DNA of 45,959 bases from Oscillospiraceae bacterium (GTDB lineage: Bacteria; Bacillota; Clostridia; Oscillospirales; CAG-272), in NCBI GenBank assembly GCA_015063685.1, contig SVTR01000029.1, positions 1 to 45,959 of the forward strand, written 5' to 3'. Of this stretch, positions 29,096-37,700 are shown one piece after another. Each line of letters begins with the position of its first letter. Within the stretch, counting starts at the first letter, position 1. Position numbers and translations under genes: made by a program. Below the pieces are notes generated by a model. It saw nothing but the letters and a program-made list of their open reading frames with translations, had not been told where the DNA came from and did not search any database.

Positions 29096-30244
29096 TTACC
29101 AAATCTTTTTGAAAATTTCCACGATTTCTTCGTGCGAAGGGGTACGGGGATTGGTGGCGGTACAACTATCCGCCAGGGCGGCCACGGCCATATCGTCCAG
29201 AGCGGCCAGATATTCGGTCTCGCTCAGCTTGGGACACGCCTCGGATACCTTGGAGGGGATGCCCATCTCGGCATTGAGGAAATGGAGATAGGAGATCAGG
29301 GCGCGGATGGTGGTGACCTCGTTCATGTTGCTGACGCCTAAAATGCGGGCCAGGTTGCAATACTTGCGGACGCAGGAGGGATATTCCTTCTGAGAACGGT
29401 TGGTCAGGGTGACACCGCTATTATATTCAATAATATAGGGAAGCAGGATGGCGTTGGCCCGTCCGTGGGGGATGTGGAATCGCGCGCCCAGCTGATGCGC
29501 CATACCGTGGTTGAGACCCAGGGAAGCAGAATTGAAAGCTAAACCTGCCAGGCAGGAGGCAATGTGCATTTTTCTGCGGGCGTGGGTGTCCTCGCAGCTG
29601 CTATAGGAACGGATGAGAAATTGCCCCGAGATCTCCACTGCCTTTTCTGCCAAAGCACCCGAAAATTCGTTGTTTTCGGTGGAGACGTAGGCCTCGATGG
29701 CGTGGGTCATGACGTCCATGCCCGTATCGGCGGTGACAGAGGCGGGAACGGACTTGACCAGCACCTCGTCCAGAATGGCTTCGTCGGGGAGAAGCTCCTC
29801 GTCTACCAAAGGATATTTACGCCCTGCGGCAGGATCTGAGATGACGGCGAAGCGGGTGACCTCGCTGCCCGTACCTGAGGTGGTGGGGATGGCGATGAGG
29901 TACGGAGTATAATTTTCGTCAAACTGCGCGGCAAATCTCTTGATGGCTTTGGCGGTATCAATAGCCGAGCCGCCGCCCACACCGATGATGCAGGGAGCCT
30001 TGGTCTTGAGCACGGCTGCCACGCCAGCGATGACCTTATCCACAGGAGGATCGGGAACAACGTTGGTGAAAAGCTCGTATCGGATACCTGCTCCGTCCAA
30101 GCGGGTAGTGAGCAGGGTGATCATACCGCTCTGGACGACAAAGGGGTCGGTGACGATCATGACCGAGTCAAAGCTGAGCTCGGCCAGTCTGTCCAGGGCG
30201 TTTTCTCCGAAGAATATTTCTGTATTGATGTGAAATTCTTTCAT
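29096..30244 (-). CDS. Iron-containing (type III) alcohol dehydrogenase
   Basis: A 382-residue NAD(P)-dependent dehydrogenase. The nucleotide-binding loop is IIGVGGGSAIDTAKA. The metal ligands are in SVTADTGMDVMTHAIEAYVS (Asp and His) and GLNHGMAHQLGARFHIPHGRANA (two His), the classical Fe-ADH signatures. The substrate could be ethanol, butanol or 1,2-propanediol-type aldehydes and cannot be fixed from sequence. GAAAGG lies about 10 bases before the ATG. It is the third gene of an operon with a membrane protein and a WYL-like regulator, 27 bases downstream of the latter. Confidence 0.93.
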   Translation of the reverse strand: MKEFHINTEIFFGENALDRLAELSFDSVMIVTDPFVVQSGMITLLTTRLDGAGIRYELFTNVVPDPPVDKVIAGVAAVLKTKAPCIIGVGGGSAIDTAKAIKRFAAQFDENYTPYLIAIPTTSGTGSEVTRFAVISDPAAGRKYPLVDEELLPDEAILDEVLVKSVPASVTADTGMDVMTHAIEAYVSTENNEFSGALAEKAVEISGQFLIRSYSSCEDTHARRKMHIASCLAGLAFNSASLGLNHGMAHQLGARFHIPHGRANAILLPYIIEYNSGVTLTNRSQKEYPSCVRKYCNLARILGVSNMNEVTTIRALISYLHFLNAEMGIPSKVSEACPKLSETEYLAALDDMAVAALADSCTATNPRTPSHEEIVEIFKKIW

Positions 30245-30271
30245 TATTATATAGCCTTTCGTGAGGACTGG

Positions 30272-30844
30272 TCAGTTGTTGTGCTTGAGGATTTTTTCTG
30301 CCATGTGGATGAGCTTGTCCTTCAGCCAATCGGGCTCCACGATGCGGATGCCCGACCGCGCGACTATGATGGCACAGAGGAAACGATCCACGTTATGGAA
30401 CTCACAGAGGAAGGTGTGCTTCTTTTCCTCGGAGATGATGTAGCTGCGCATTTCCATCACCGTCAGCTTGTCCTTGATCTCCAGAGTGGCGGTGTAGGGG
30501 ATCTGACTTTGGATGATGACGTGATCCGCTTCGGGAAGATGCAAGGAGGTGTGACCGGATAGAAATAACTCTTCGGCGGGACGGGCATAGGCGTACAGAT
30601 CGTCGTTCTCATAGGCCACCGCCAGGGGCAGGGCAAAGGATGCGGTGTATACATAGCCGCGGTTGCGCTGATCGAAATACAACGGCGCGCCCATTTGCTT
30701 GCGCAGGTAGTCGATATCCCGTTGGGCTTGTCTGAGGGATATGTGGAAGCGCTCAGCTAAGCGGGGGGCGTTGGGATAAGAGCTTCGGCATACCTCGTCA
30801 TGAAACCATTGAATGCGAAGATTCGCGGATGTCTTGTGATTCAC
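30272..30844 (-). CDS. Short WYL-type transcriptional regulator
   Basis: A 190-residue protein. Residues about 5-60 form a DeoR/HTH_11-like winged helix (LAERFHISLRQAQRDIDYLRKQMGAPLYFDQRNRGYVYT). The C-terminal part ends in IIVARSGIRIVEPDWLKDKLIHMAEKIL, typical of the WYL ligand-binding region, which senses nucleic acids or nucleotides in characterised members. It is shorter than the usual 300-plus residues; the middle of the WYL domain is reduced. I chose the GTG at 30844, which has GAGGTG just upstream; a GTG four codons earlier overlaps the preceding stop. A palindrome before the operon is a candidate target. Confidence 0.78.
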   Translation of the reverse strand: MNHKTSANLRIQWFHDEVCRSSYPNAPRLAERFHISLRQAQRDIDYLRKQMGAPLYFDQRNRGYVYTASFALPLAVAYENDDLYAYARPAEELFLSGHTSLHLPEADHVIIQSQIPYTATLEIKDKLTVMEMRSYIISEEKKHTFLCEFHNVDRFLCAIIVARSGIRIVEPDWLKDKLIHMAEKILKHNN

Positions 30845-30852
30845 TTGGCACC

Positions 30853-31689
30853 TCACTGAGCATCCGCTTCGGCATCTGTGGAAGAGACTTCTGTTTCGGG
30901 GGTGTTGCCGGAGATATCAGGGAAAAGCAGGTACACTACCAGGCGGACGGCGGCGTAAATACCCACGCCCAAGCAACCGAGGGCGTATGCGCCGTGGATG
31001 GGACGATCCAAAATTCCTGCTGCCAGAGCCACCAGGGTAGGGATGCTACCTGTGAGACAGAAATAAATGGCGATGCTGTGGAAACACAAAGACGCGCGGG
31101 GGGCGGGCTTGCCCAGCAGGAAACGAAGCTCGGATACCGTCACCAGCATGACGCCGAGGAACCCAAATTGGAGGGCCAGCTTGATGGGGCTGTTCATGGT
31201 GGTCCATTGGTCGGTATAAGTCTCTGCCATAGAGATGAGACCCCAAAGGATGGGGAGGTAACCGATCCAGGCGACCAGATGGGGGGCGGTCTTGCCTGTG
31301 GTCATGATATAGTAGAGTGCCGAGGCCAAGGCCAGGATGCCCGACAGGAGCAGCATGGTGGCACTGTCACCGCTGACACCGACCCAAAGCGTCCAACCGC
31401 CGGCTACGGCGAAGAGGGCAAAGGGAACGACGGCTACGATGTTTCGTTTAAAAATGGGCCAGGTTGTGGGCAGGGAGCCCTTGGGAATCAGCAAAGTCAG
31501 CGGAAGGGGAAGAAGTGCCGCCGCAAAGGACAGAATCGTCAGGAGCAGGGACAGGGGGGTACTGTCAAAATAGCCCACCTCTCCATCATAGCATACAAAC
31601 ATAGCGACTGTGCGTAGGATCACACCAAGTAGGGTCAGCACGCCGGCGGATAGCAGGCAGATTTTGGCCGTGAGGGGCATTTTTTTCAT
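30853..31689 (-). CDS. Polytopic membrane protein of unknown function
   Basis: A 278-residue protein with about seven to eight hydrophobic helices and an acidic, Thr-rich C-terminal tail (TPETEVSSTDAEADAQ). No transporter or enzyme motif is recognised. The start at 31689 has a perfect AAGGAGG 8 bases upstream. Its stop is within about ten bases of the WYL-like regulator start, so the two are cotranscribed and perhaps coupled. Confidence 0.78.
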   Translation of the reverse strand: MKKMPLTAKICLLSAGVLTLLGVILRTVAMFVCYDGEVGYFDSTPLSLLLTILSFAAALLPLPLTLLIPKGSLPTTWPIFKRNIVAVVPFALFAVAGGWTLWVGVSGDSATMLLLSGILALASALYYIMTTGKTAPHLVAWIGYLPILWGLISMAETYTDQWTTMNSPIKLALQFGFLGVMLVTVSELRFLLGKPAPRASLCFHSIAIYFCLTGSIPTLVALAAGILDRPIHGAYALGCLGVGIYAAVRLVVYLLFPDISGNTPETEVSSTDAEADAQ

Positions 31690-31723
31690 GTGCACAGCCT
31701 CCTTTCTCGATTTCATCGGAAAA

Positions 31724-31761
31724 TTCACATATTCTACATTATTATAATGCAAATATGTGAA
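31724..31761. promoter_or_regulatory. 38-base palindrome over the promoter of the WYL-regulator operon
   Basis: TTCACATATT (31724-31733) and AATATGTGAA (31752-31761) are perfect 10-base inverted repeats around 18 bases that contain minus-strand TATAAT (31741-31746). A likely -35 is TTACAA (31766-31771) with a 19-base spacer, so the promoter is weak without help. The placement suggests an operator for the operon's own regulator. Confidence 0.6.
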
Positions 31762-31866
31762 CACCTTGTAACCAATTGACATAATATTTTGATATTTTTT
31801 GAAAGAATTTGCTGGCACTACGAGAATTTGTTTAACATGCACAAAATCCAATGAAAAAAATCTTGC

Positions 31867-31895
31867 AATTTCATGATTTATTTTATCGTGAAATT
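31867..31895. promoter_or_regulatory. AT-rich inverted repeat upstream of the ribosomal promoter
   Basis: AATTTCATGAT and ATCGTGAAATT (10 of 11 matching) flank 7 bases just before the -35 box at 31908. It could be a regulator site or simply part of an AT-rich UP element. The rest of 31762-31866 is AT-rich with no gene seen. Confidence 0.4.
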
Positions 31896-31907
31896 TTTTG
31901 AAACCCC

Positions 31908-31936
31908 TTGCAATTTGAAGGGAAATCGTGTATAAT
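31908..31936 (+). promoter_or_regulatory. Main promoter of the S10-spc ribosomal cluster
   Basis: TTGCAA (31908-31913), 17-base spacer, TATAAT (31931-31936), preceded by A/T-rich tracts. It is followed by a leader of about 270 bases. Confidence 0.85.
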
Positions 31937-31942
31937 TGAAGG

Positions 31943-32214
31943 GCTTGATATGCGCTGATGCGAGAGGTTGCTTGCGGGATTCACCGAGTCCTGTGAGGTA
32001 ATTTTCGCGGAGTATGTCCGAACATCGGGCGAACCATCACTCCCCCGTGTCCCTGAAAGTCTATAAGGCCGCCGAAACGGCGATTTTTATTGGGCTAAAA
32101 AGGAACGCACGGAGCGGTGTTGAATCGGTGGCCCCACCACGAATCGTCAAAACGACCTGCCACTTCGGGTTGCGGCAGATCGGGTTGACGAAATCTAAAA
32201 GGAGGCAAGAAACA
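31943..32214 (+). promoter_or_regulatory. Long structured leader of rpsJ with an attenuator-like hairpin
   Basis: About 270 untranslated bases precede rpsJ. They contain several stems. The most telling is CGCCG-AAA-CGGCG (32070-32082), followed by ATTTTTATT, which looks like an intrinsic terminator in the middle of the leader. Such a site would allow attenuation control of the whole cluster, as known in principle for the S10 leader of enterobacteria. No reading frame with a ribosome site is present. The regulating protein is unknown. Confidence 0.6.
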
Positions 32215-32526
32215 ATGGCAGTGAAAGAGAAGATCAGAGTTCGTCTCAAGAGCTACGATCACACCCTTATCGACACCGCGGCTGAAAAGATCGTCGCTGT
32301 GGCTAAGGCTAACGGTTCTGAGGTTTCGGGTCCTATCCCGCTTCCCACCGACCGTGAGATCGTCACCATCCTGCGCGCTGTTCACAAGTACAAGGACAGC
32401 CGTGAGCAGTTCGAGACCAGAACTCACAAGAGACTCATCGACATCATGAAGCCTTCCCAGAAGACTGTGGAAGCCCTCATGAACATCGAGCTCCCCGCAG
32501 GCGTTGAGATCGAGGTTAAACTGTAA
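32215..32526 (+). CDS. rpsJ: 30S ribosomal protein S10
   Basis: S10 (103 residues) is a small-subunit head protein that also serves as the NusE antitermination factor. Signature sequences are [51 protein letters not shown] and HKRLIDI. The start at 32215 is fixed by AAAAGGAGG; the in-frame upstream extension belongs to the leader. It is first in the cluster and is separated from rplC by an unusual 217-base spacer. Confidence 0.97.
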   Translation: MAVKEKIRVRLKSYDHTLIDTAAEKIVAVAKANGSEVSGPIPLPTDREIVTILRAVHKYKDSREQFETRTHKRLIDIMKPSQKTVEALMNIELPAGVEIEVKL

Positions 32527-32743
32527 TATCAAGCCCTCGAGAAAACAACTGCAAAAAACGCGCCCCTGCCGCGGAAGCGGAAGTAACCCTACATATTATA
32601 TAGGGTTGCGACAAAGACAACAGCCGACACCTGCGAACATGCGCGTCGGTGGATCGGTAACTTTGTAAGTCACGTTGACTGAAGGATGTCGGATCTCGAC
32701 TGAAAACCTCAGCCAACCAATAATTTACAGGAGGAAAACTCAA
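32527..32743 (+). promoter_or_regulatory. Structured spacer between rpsJ and rplC
   Basis: rpsJ and rplC are usually only a few dozen bases apart. Here 217 bases intervene, with no reading frame of quality. Visible structures are AACCCTA...TAGGGTT (32586-32608), CCGAC...GTCGG near 32626-32650, and a long stem just before the ribosome site. In that stem GTTGACTGAAGG (32674 on) pairs with CCTCAGCCAAC (to 32717) around an inner GTCG-GATCT-CGAC hairpin. No promoter or T-tract terminator is obvious, so a protein-binding leader is the best guess. Confidence 0.55.
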
Positions 32744-33373
32744 ATGCAAAAGGGAATTATCGGCAAGAAGATCGGTATGACTCAGATCTTCGATGAGAAT
32801 GGCAATGTCATTCCCGTAACCCTCATCGAAGCCGGCCCCTGTGTTGTTGCACAGAAGAAGACCGGTGAGAACGACGGCTACGACGCCGTCCAGCTCGGCT
32901 TCATGGAGATGAAGGCCAAGCATGTCACAAAGCCTCGCGCAGGCCACTTCGCAAAGAATGGCATCAGCGCGAAGAAGCACCTCAAGGAGTTCCGCCTTGA
33001 TGATTGCGCCAAGTACAATGTCGGCGACGTCATTACCGTCGATACCTTCGCCGCAGGCGAAAAGGTCGATGTAACCGGTATGACTAAGGGACATGGTTAC
33101 AGCGGTGTCGTTAAGCGCTGGAATCACCACAAGCTTCGCATGACTCACGGTGTGGGCCCTGTGCACCGCCAGCCCGGTTCCATGGGTTCCATCGACCCCG
33201 CCAGAATCTTCAAGAATCACAAGATGCCTGGCCAGTACGGTAACGAGCGCGTAACCGTGCAGAACCTCAAAGTTGTTAAGATCGATAGCGAGAGAAACAT
33301 TATCGCCATCAAGGGTGCCGTTCCCGGTGCCAAGGGCGGTATCGTCTTCGTCCGCGACTCGGTTAAAGCATAA
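32744..33373 (+). CDS. rplC: 50S ribosomal protein L3
   Basis: L3 (209 residues) is an early-assembly large-subunit protein reaching the peptidyl transferase centre. [20 protein letters not shown] is the N-terminal signature, and [14 protein letters not shown] plus [29 protein letters not shown] the loop region. AGGAGGAAAA precedes the ATG at 32744. Confidence 0.97.
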   Translation: MQKGIIGKKIGMTQIFDENGNVIPVTLIEAGPCVVAQKKTGENDGYDAVQLGFMEMKAKHVTKPRAGHFAKNGISAKKHLKEFRLDDCAKYNVGDVITVDTFAAGEKVDVTGMTKGHGYSGVVKRWNHHKLRMTHGVGPVHRQPGSMGSIDPARIFKNHKMPGQYGNERVTVQNLKVVKIDSERNIIAIKGAVPGAKGGIVFVRDSVKA

Positions 33374-33393
33374 GCGGAAGGAGGAAATAAAAC

Positions 33394-34017
33394 ATGCCTA
33401 ACGTAAAAGTGTTTAACATGGCCGGCGAGGCTGTGGGCACCATGGTTCTGTCCGATGTTATCTTCGGCGCAGAGATCAATGCTGCTGTCCTCCATGCCGC
33501 AGTCAGAGCATATCTGCTCAACCAGAGACAGGGCACTCAGTCCACTCTGACCCGCACCGAAGTTTCCGGTGGCGGCAGAAAGCCCTGGAGACAGAAGGGC
33601 ACCGGTCGTGCCCGTCAGGGTTCTACCCGCTCTCCTCAGTGGACTCACGGTGGTATCGCTCTGGGCCCCAAGCCCCGTAGCTACCGCACCGATATGAACA
33701 AGAAGGCCAAGAGAGTCGCTCTGTTCAGCGCCCTCTCTGCTAAGGTTGCAGAGGGCAAGCTCATCATCGTTGATGAGATCAAGTGCAATGAGTATAAGAC
33801 CAAGATCATGGTCAACATGCTCAAGGCTCTGGGTGCCGAGAATCGCACCCTGGTGGTTCTCCCTGAGGTCAACCACTACACCATTAAGAGCTGCGCCAAC
33901 ATCGAGCGCGTCGAGACCTGCCTCTCCTCCACCATCAACGTGTACGAGATCATGAAGGCCGACAAGCTGGTCATCACCGCCGCAGCCGTTAAGATGCTCG
34001 AGGAGGTGTACGCATAA
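33394..34017 (+). CDS. rplD: 50S ribosomal protein L4
   Basis: L4 (207 residues) binds 23S rRNA and lines the exit tunnel. The tunnel loop is represented by GGGRKPWRQKGTGRARQGSTRSPQWTHGGIALGPKPRSY. In enterobacteria L4 represses this operon, so it is a candidate regulator of the leader here, although that mechanism is not proven in Firmicutes. AAGGAGG lies upstream; the stop overlaps the rplW start (TAATG). Confidence 0.97.
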   Translation: MPNVKVFNMAGEAVGTMVLSDVIFGAEINAAVLHAAVRAYLLNQRQGTQSTLTRTEVSGGGRKPWRQKGTGRARQGSTRSPQWTHGGIALGPKPRSYRTDMNKKAKRVALFSALSAKVAEGKLIIVDEIKCNEYKTKIMVNMLKALGAENRTLVVLPEVNHYTIKSCANIERVETCLSSTINVYEIMKADKLVITAAAVKMLEEVYA

Positions 34018-34322
34018 TGAAAATGCTTGAAGATATCATCATTAAGCCCGTGATCTCCGAGGCGAGCATGGACATGCTGAATGACGAGAACCACAAGAAG
34101 TACGTCTTCAAGGTTCTGCCTTCCGCTACCAAGCCTGAGATCGCTAAAGCTGTTGAGGCCATCTTCCCCGGCACCAAGGTGGAGAGCGTCAACGTCATCA
34201 ACATGAAGAGAAAGCCTAAGAGAATGGGCGTACACTTTGGTTACACTTCCGCTTGGAAGAAGGCCATTGTCACCCTCGCGGCTGACTCCAAGCCCATCGA
34301 GTTCTTCGAAGGCCTGAACTAA
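34017..34322 (+). CDS. rplW: 50S ribosomal protein L23
   Basis: L23 (101 residues) sits at the tunnel exit and docks trigger factor and SRP. Signature parts are IIIKPVISEASMDMLNDENHKKYVFKV and VNVINMKRKPKRMG. The ATG overlaps the L4 stop by one base and is preceded by GAGGAGGTG inside rplD. A second ATG two codons in is possible. Confidence 0.95.
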   Translation: MKMLEDIIIKPVISEASMDMLNDENHKKYVFKVLPSATKPEIAKAVEAIFPGTKVESVNVINMKRKPKRMGVHFGYTSAWKKAIVTLAADSKPIEFFEGLN

Positions 34323-34340
34323 TGAAGGAGGTTGAAGTAA

Positions 34341-35174
34341 ATGCCTACGATTAAGTATAAGCCTACGACCCCTTCCAGAAGAAATATGTCCGTTCCGGCT
34401 TACAGCCAGATCATCACCAAGGACACCCCTGAGAAGAGCCTGGTCGTTATCAAGAAAAAGCACGCAGGTCGTAACAGCTACGGCCGCATCACCGTCCGTC
34501 ATCGCGGCGGCGGCAACAAGGTAAAGTACAGAATTATCGACTTCAAGCGCCTTGACAATGCTCCCGCAACTGTCATCGCCATCGAGTACGACCCCAACCG
34601 TTCCGCTTTCATCGCTCTGCTCCAGAACGAGGCCGGCGTAAAGAGCTACATCATCGCTCCCGAAGGCCTGAAGGTTGGCGACGTGGTCACCTCCGGCGCA
34701 GACGCTGACATCAAGGTCGGTAACACTCTGCCCATCGCAAGCATCCCCACCGGTACGTTCATCCACAACGTGGAGCTGTACCCCGGTAAGGGCGCTCAGC
34801 TCGCTCGTTCCGCTGGTGTCATGGCTCAGCTCATCTCCAAGGACGGCGGCATCGCTCAGGTTCGTCTCCCCTCCGGTGAGGTTCGCATCATCCGTCTGGA
34901 TTGCAAGGCTACCATCGGTCAGGTCGGCAACTTCGAGCACAACACCATCAAGGTTGGTAAGGCCGGTAAGACCCGCCATAAGGGCATCCGTCCTACCGTT
35001 CGCGGTTCCGTTATGAACCCCTGTGATCACCCCCACGGTGGTGGTGAGGGTCGTTCTCCCATCGGTCATCCGTCGCCTGTTACCCCTTGGGGTAAGCCCG
35101 CTCTGGGTTATAAGACGAGAAACAAGAAGGCTCGTACCGACAAGTTGATCGTCAAGCGCAGAAACGCTAAATAA
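34341..35174 (+). CDS. rplB: 50S ribosomal protein L2
   Basis: L2 (277 residues) is essential for subunit joining and peptidyl transfer. The N terminus [18 protein letters not shown], the middle [29 protein letters not shown] and the conserved C-terminal [19 protein letters not shown] with its catalytic-centre histidine are all intact. GAAGGAGG precedes the start. Confidence 0.98.
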   Translation: MPTIKYKPTTPSRRNMSVPAYSQIITKDTPEKSLVVIKKKHAGRNSYGRITVRHRGGGNKVKYRIIDFKRLDNAPATVIAIEYDPNRSAFIALLQNEAGVKSYIIAPEGLKVGDVVTSGADADIKVGNTLPIASIPTGTFIHNVELYPGKGAQLARSAGVMAQLISKDGGIAQVRLPSGEVRIIRLDCKATIGQVGNFEHNTIKVGKAGKTRHKGIRPTVRGSVMNPCDHPHGGGEGRSPIGHPSPVTPWGKPALGYKTRNKKARTDKLIVKRRNAK

Positions 35175-35188
35175 GGAGGGAATATAAC

Positions 35189-35464
35189 ATGAGTAGAAGC
35201 TTAAAGAAGCCTCCGTTTGTGGAAGCAAAGCTTTATGCAAGAGTTTGCGCCATGAACGAGAATCATGAGAAGAAAGTGCTCAAGACCTGGTCCAGAGCAT
35301 CCACGATATTCCCGGAATTTGTCGGTCACACGATCGCCGTTCACGACGGTAGAAAGCACGTTCCGGTGTATATCACCGAAGAAATGGTCGGCCACAAGCT
35401 GGGTGAGTTCGCCCTGACCCGCACTTTCAAGGGTCACGCCGGCTCCAAGACTTCCAACAAGTAA
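35189..35464 (+). CDS. rpsS: 30S ribosomal protein S19
   Basis: S19 (91 residues) is in the head of the small subunit, with S13. [46 protein letters not shown] and [16 protein letters not shown] are the family blocks. It follows rplB by 14 bases with AAGGAGGG. Confidence 0.97.
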   Translation: MSRSLKKPPFVEAKLYARVCAMNENHEKKVLKTWSRASTIFPEFVGHTIAVHDGRKHVPVYITEEMVGHKLGEFALTRTFKGHAGSKTSNK

Positions 35465-35483
35465 TTAAGAGGAGGATATAAGA

Positions 35484-35819
35484 ATGCAAGCAGTAGCACA
35501 TCTGAAGCATGCTCGGATCTCTCCTCGCAAGGTGCAGATCGTCCTCGACCTCATCAGAGGCAAGGATGCGGACATGGCTATGGCAATCCTCAAGAACACC
35601 CGCCGCGGTGCTTCTGAGTACCTCATCAAGCTCCTGAAGAGCGCCATCGCTAACGCCGAGAACAACAACCACATGGACGCCTCGAAGCTTTACGTTTCCG
35701 AGTGCTTCGTTACCCCCGGTCCTACCATGAAGAGAATCATGCCCCGTGCAAAGGGAAGCGCTGACCGCATCCTGAAGAGAACGAGCCATGTGACCATCGT
35801 GGTTAAGGAAAGAGACTAA
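35484..35819 (+). CDS. rplV: 50S ribosomal protein L22
   Basis: L22 (111 residues) contributes the tunnel beta-hairpin, here [29 protein letters not shown]. The helical N terminus [20 protein letters not shown] is typical. AGAGGAGG precedes the start. Confidence 0.97.
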   Translation: MQAVAHLKHARISPRKVQIVLDLIRGKDADMAMAILKNTRRGASEYLIKLLKSAIANAENNNHMDASKLYVSECFVTPGPTMKRIMPRAKGSADRILKRTSHVTIVVKERD

Positions 35820-35836
35820 GAAAGGAGACCAGACAA

Positions 35837-36718
35837 ATGGGACAAAAGGTAAATCCCCACGGTTTGCGCGTGGGCGTTATTAAGAACTGGGATTCCAGAT
35901 GGTTCGTTAAGGACGAAGTCTTCGGCGACACCCTGGTTTCCGACTACAACATCAGAAAGTATCTGAAGAAGGCTCTGCAGGAGGCAGGCGTTCCTAAGAT
36001 CGAGATCGAGCGTGACAGCCGTCGCGTTCGCGTATTCGTCCACTGCGCTAAGCCCGGTATGGTTATCGGCCGCGGCGGTGAGCAGATCGACAAGTACAAG
36101 AAGGAACTGGAAGCTATGGTCGGTATGCCTGTGGCCCTCAACGTGGTTGAGGTTCGTCAGCCTGACCTGAACGCACAGCTCGTCGCTGAGAACATCGCCG
36201 GCCAGCTGGAGCGCCGCGCTTCCTTCCGTCGTGCCATGAAGATGGCTATCCGCAACACCATGAGATGTGGCGCTAAGGGTATCAAGATCTCCTGCGGCGG
36301 CCGTCTGGGTGGCGCTGAAATCGCTCGTTCCGAGCACTACCACGAAGGTACCATTCCGCTGCAGACTCTGCGCGCTGACATCGACTACGGCTTCTGGGAG
36401 GCTAACACCACCTACGGTAAGATCGGTGTCAAGGTTTGGATCTTCAAGGGCGAGATCCTCAACGAAGTTAATCGCCCCGAAGCCCGTGAGGCAGCTCGCC
36501 CCGACCGCCGTCAGGGTGATCGTCGCCAGAATGGCGACCGCCGTCAGGGTGACCGTCGCCAGGGTGGCGACCGCGACCGCCGTCAGGGTGGTGACCGCCG
36601 TCAGGGTGGCGACCGCCGCTTCGGTGACCGCAAGCCCGGTGCTCCCGCAGCCGCTCCTCGTCCTGTTGAGAGACTGCCCAGAACACCTAAGGCTCCCAAA
36701 GAAGGAGGCGAGAACTAA
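35837..36718 (+). CDS. rpsC: 30S ribosomal protein S3 with Arg/Gly/Asp repeat tail
   Basis: S3 lines the mRNA entry tunnel and has helicase function with S4/S5. The N-terminal [23 protein letters not shown], the KH domain with [15 protein letters not shown], and the [36 protein letters not shown] core are normal. Ordinary bacterial S3 is about 210-230 residues; this one has 293. The extra 75 residues are [11 protein letters not shown] repeats followed by a Pro/Ala-rich end. Such a basic disordered tail may bind RNA. The repeats are visible at DNA level too. Confidence 0.97.
   Translation: MGQKVNPHGLRVGVIKNWDSRWFVKDEVFGDTLVSDYNIRKYLKKALQEAGVPKIEIERDSRRVRVFVHCAKPGMVIGRGGEQIDKYKKELEAMVGMPVALNVVEVRQPDLNAQLVAENIAGQLERRASFRRAMKMAIRNTMRCGAKGIKISCGGRLGGAEIARSEHYHEGTIPLQTLRADIDYGFWEANTTYGKIGVKVWIFKGEILNEVNRPEAREAARPDRRQGDRRQNGDRRQGDRRQGGDRDRRQGGDRRQGGDRRFGDRKPGAPAAAPRPVERLPRTPKAPKEGGEN
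36502..36632 (+). repeat. In-frame tandem repeat in the rpsC tail
   Basis: Units of 15-18 bases of the form GACCGCCGTCAGGGTGGC repeat about seven times and encode DRRQG(G). Perfect short stretches suggest slippage-prone DNA, so tail length may vary between strains. Confidence 0.85.
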
Positions 36719-36720
36719 TT

Positions 36721-37134
36721 ATGTTGATGCCTAAGAGAGTTAAATTCCGTCGCGTACAGCGCGGTAGAATGAAGGGTAAGGCCTCCAGAGGCACCACCCT
36801 CGCCTATGGCTCCTACGGTCTGGTGGCTACTGAGCCCGCTTGGATCTCCAGCGTACAGATCGAGGCAGCCCGTATTGCAATGACCCGTTACATCAAGCGT
36901 GGCGGTAAGGTTTGGATCAAGATTTTCCCCGACAAGCCCATCACTGAGAAGCCTGCTGAGACCCGAATGGGTTCCGGTAAGGGCGCAGTTGAGTACTGGG
37001 TTGCTGTCGTGAAGCCCGGCCGCATCATGTTTGAGATGGAAGGTGTTGCAGAGGACGTGGCAAGAGAGGCTATGCGTCTCGCAAGCCACAAGCTCCCCGT
37101 CAAGACTAAGTTCATCACCAAAGAGGAGGCGTAA
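36721..37134 (+). CDS. rplP: 50S ribosomal protein L16
   Basis: L16 (137 residues) lies near the A-site tRNA elbow. [53 protein letters not shown] and the conserved [12 protein letters not shown] are present. AAGGAGGCGAG stands before the first ATG; a second ATG two codons later is possible. Confidence 0.97.
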   Translation: MLMPKRVKFRRVQRGRMKGKASRGTTLAYGSYGLVATEPAWISSVQIEAARIAMTRYIKRGGKVWIKIFPDKPITEKPAETRMGSGKGAVEYWVAVVKPGRIMFEMEGVAEDVAREAMRLASHKLPVKTKFITKEEA

Positions 37135-37139
37135 GAGCA

Positions 37140-37328
37140 ATGAAGGCAGCAGAACTGAGAAATATGACTTCTGAAGAGCTGATGGCTAAGCTCCAGGAGC
37201 TGAAGAGCGAGCTTCGCAACCTTCGCTTCCAGCATGCGATCAACCAGCTTGACAACCCTCATCAGATGACTGAGGTCAAGCACGACATCGCAAGAGTAAT
37301 GACCGTTCTCAATGAGAAGAACGCGTAA
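37140..37328 (+). CDS. rpmC: 50S ribosomal protein L29
   Basis: L29 (62 residues) is a two-helix protein at the tunnel exit near L23. [31 protein letters not shown] and the [13 protein letters not shown] end are typical. The ribosome site (GAGGAGGCG) is inside the rplP end, 5 bases separating the genes. Confidence 0.96.
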   Translation: MKAAELRNMTSEELMAKLQELKSELRNLRFQHAINQLDNPHQMTEVKHDIARVMTVLNEKNA

Positions 37329-37340
37329 GGAGGAACAGTC

Positions 37341-37601
37341 ATGACAGAAGCAAGAGCACTGAGAAAGACCCGTGTCGGTATGGTTGTCAGCGACAAGATG
37401 GACAAGACCATCGTTGTGGCTATCGAGGACAACGTAAAGCATCCCGTCTACGGCAAGATCATTAAGCGCACCCTGAAGGTCCACGCTCATGACGAAAACA
37501 ATGAGTGCGGCGTGGGTGACCGCGTTGAGATCATGGAGACCAGACCTCTGTCCAAGACCAAGAGATGGAGACTGGTTCAGATCATCGAAAAGGCTAAGTA
37601 A
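37341..37601 (+). CDS. rpsQ: 30S ribosomal protein S17
   Basis: S17 (86 residues) is an OB-fold primary 16S rRNA binder. [45 protein letters not shown] and [21 protein letters not shown] are the family blocks. It follows rpmC by 12 bases and is followed by a 99-base spacer. Confidence 0.97.
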   Translation: MTEARALRKTRVGMVVSDKMDKTIVVAIEDNVKHPVYGKIIKRTLKVHAHDENNECGVGDRVEIMETRPLSKTKRWRLVQIIEKAK

Positions 37602-37700
37602 GTCCGCTATCGGCAACCCGAAGGCCACACGGGCATTTGTGGTCAGAATTCGAATAGTAGGTACGCCGTTGCGTATTGAAACAGTAGGAGGAAAAACAAC
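37602..37700 (+). promoter_or_regulatory. Structured spacer between rpsQ and rplN
   Basis: Ninety-nine bases in place of the usual 10-40. GGCCACA pairs with TGTGGTC inside an outer CGAA/TTCG, and TACGC-CGTT-GCGTA is a compact second hairpin. No promoter or terminator is evident. Confidence 0.45.
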
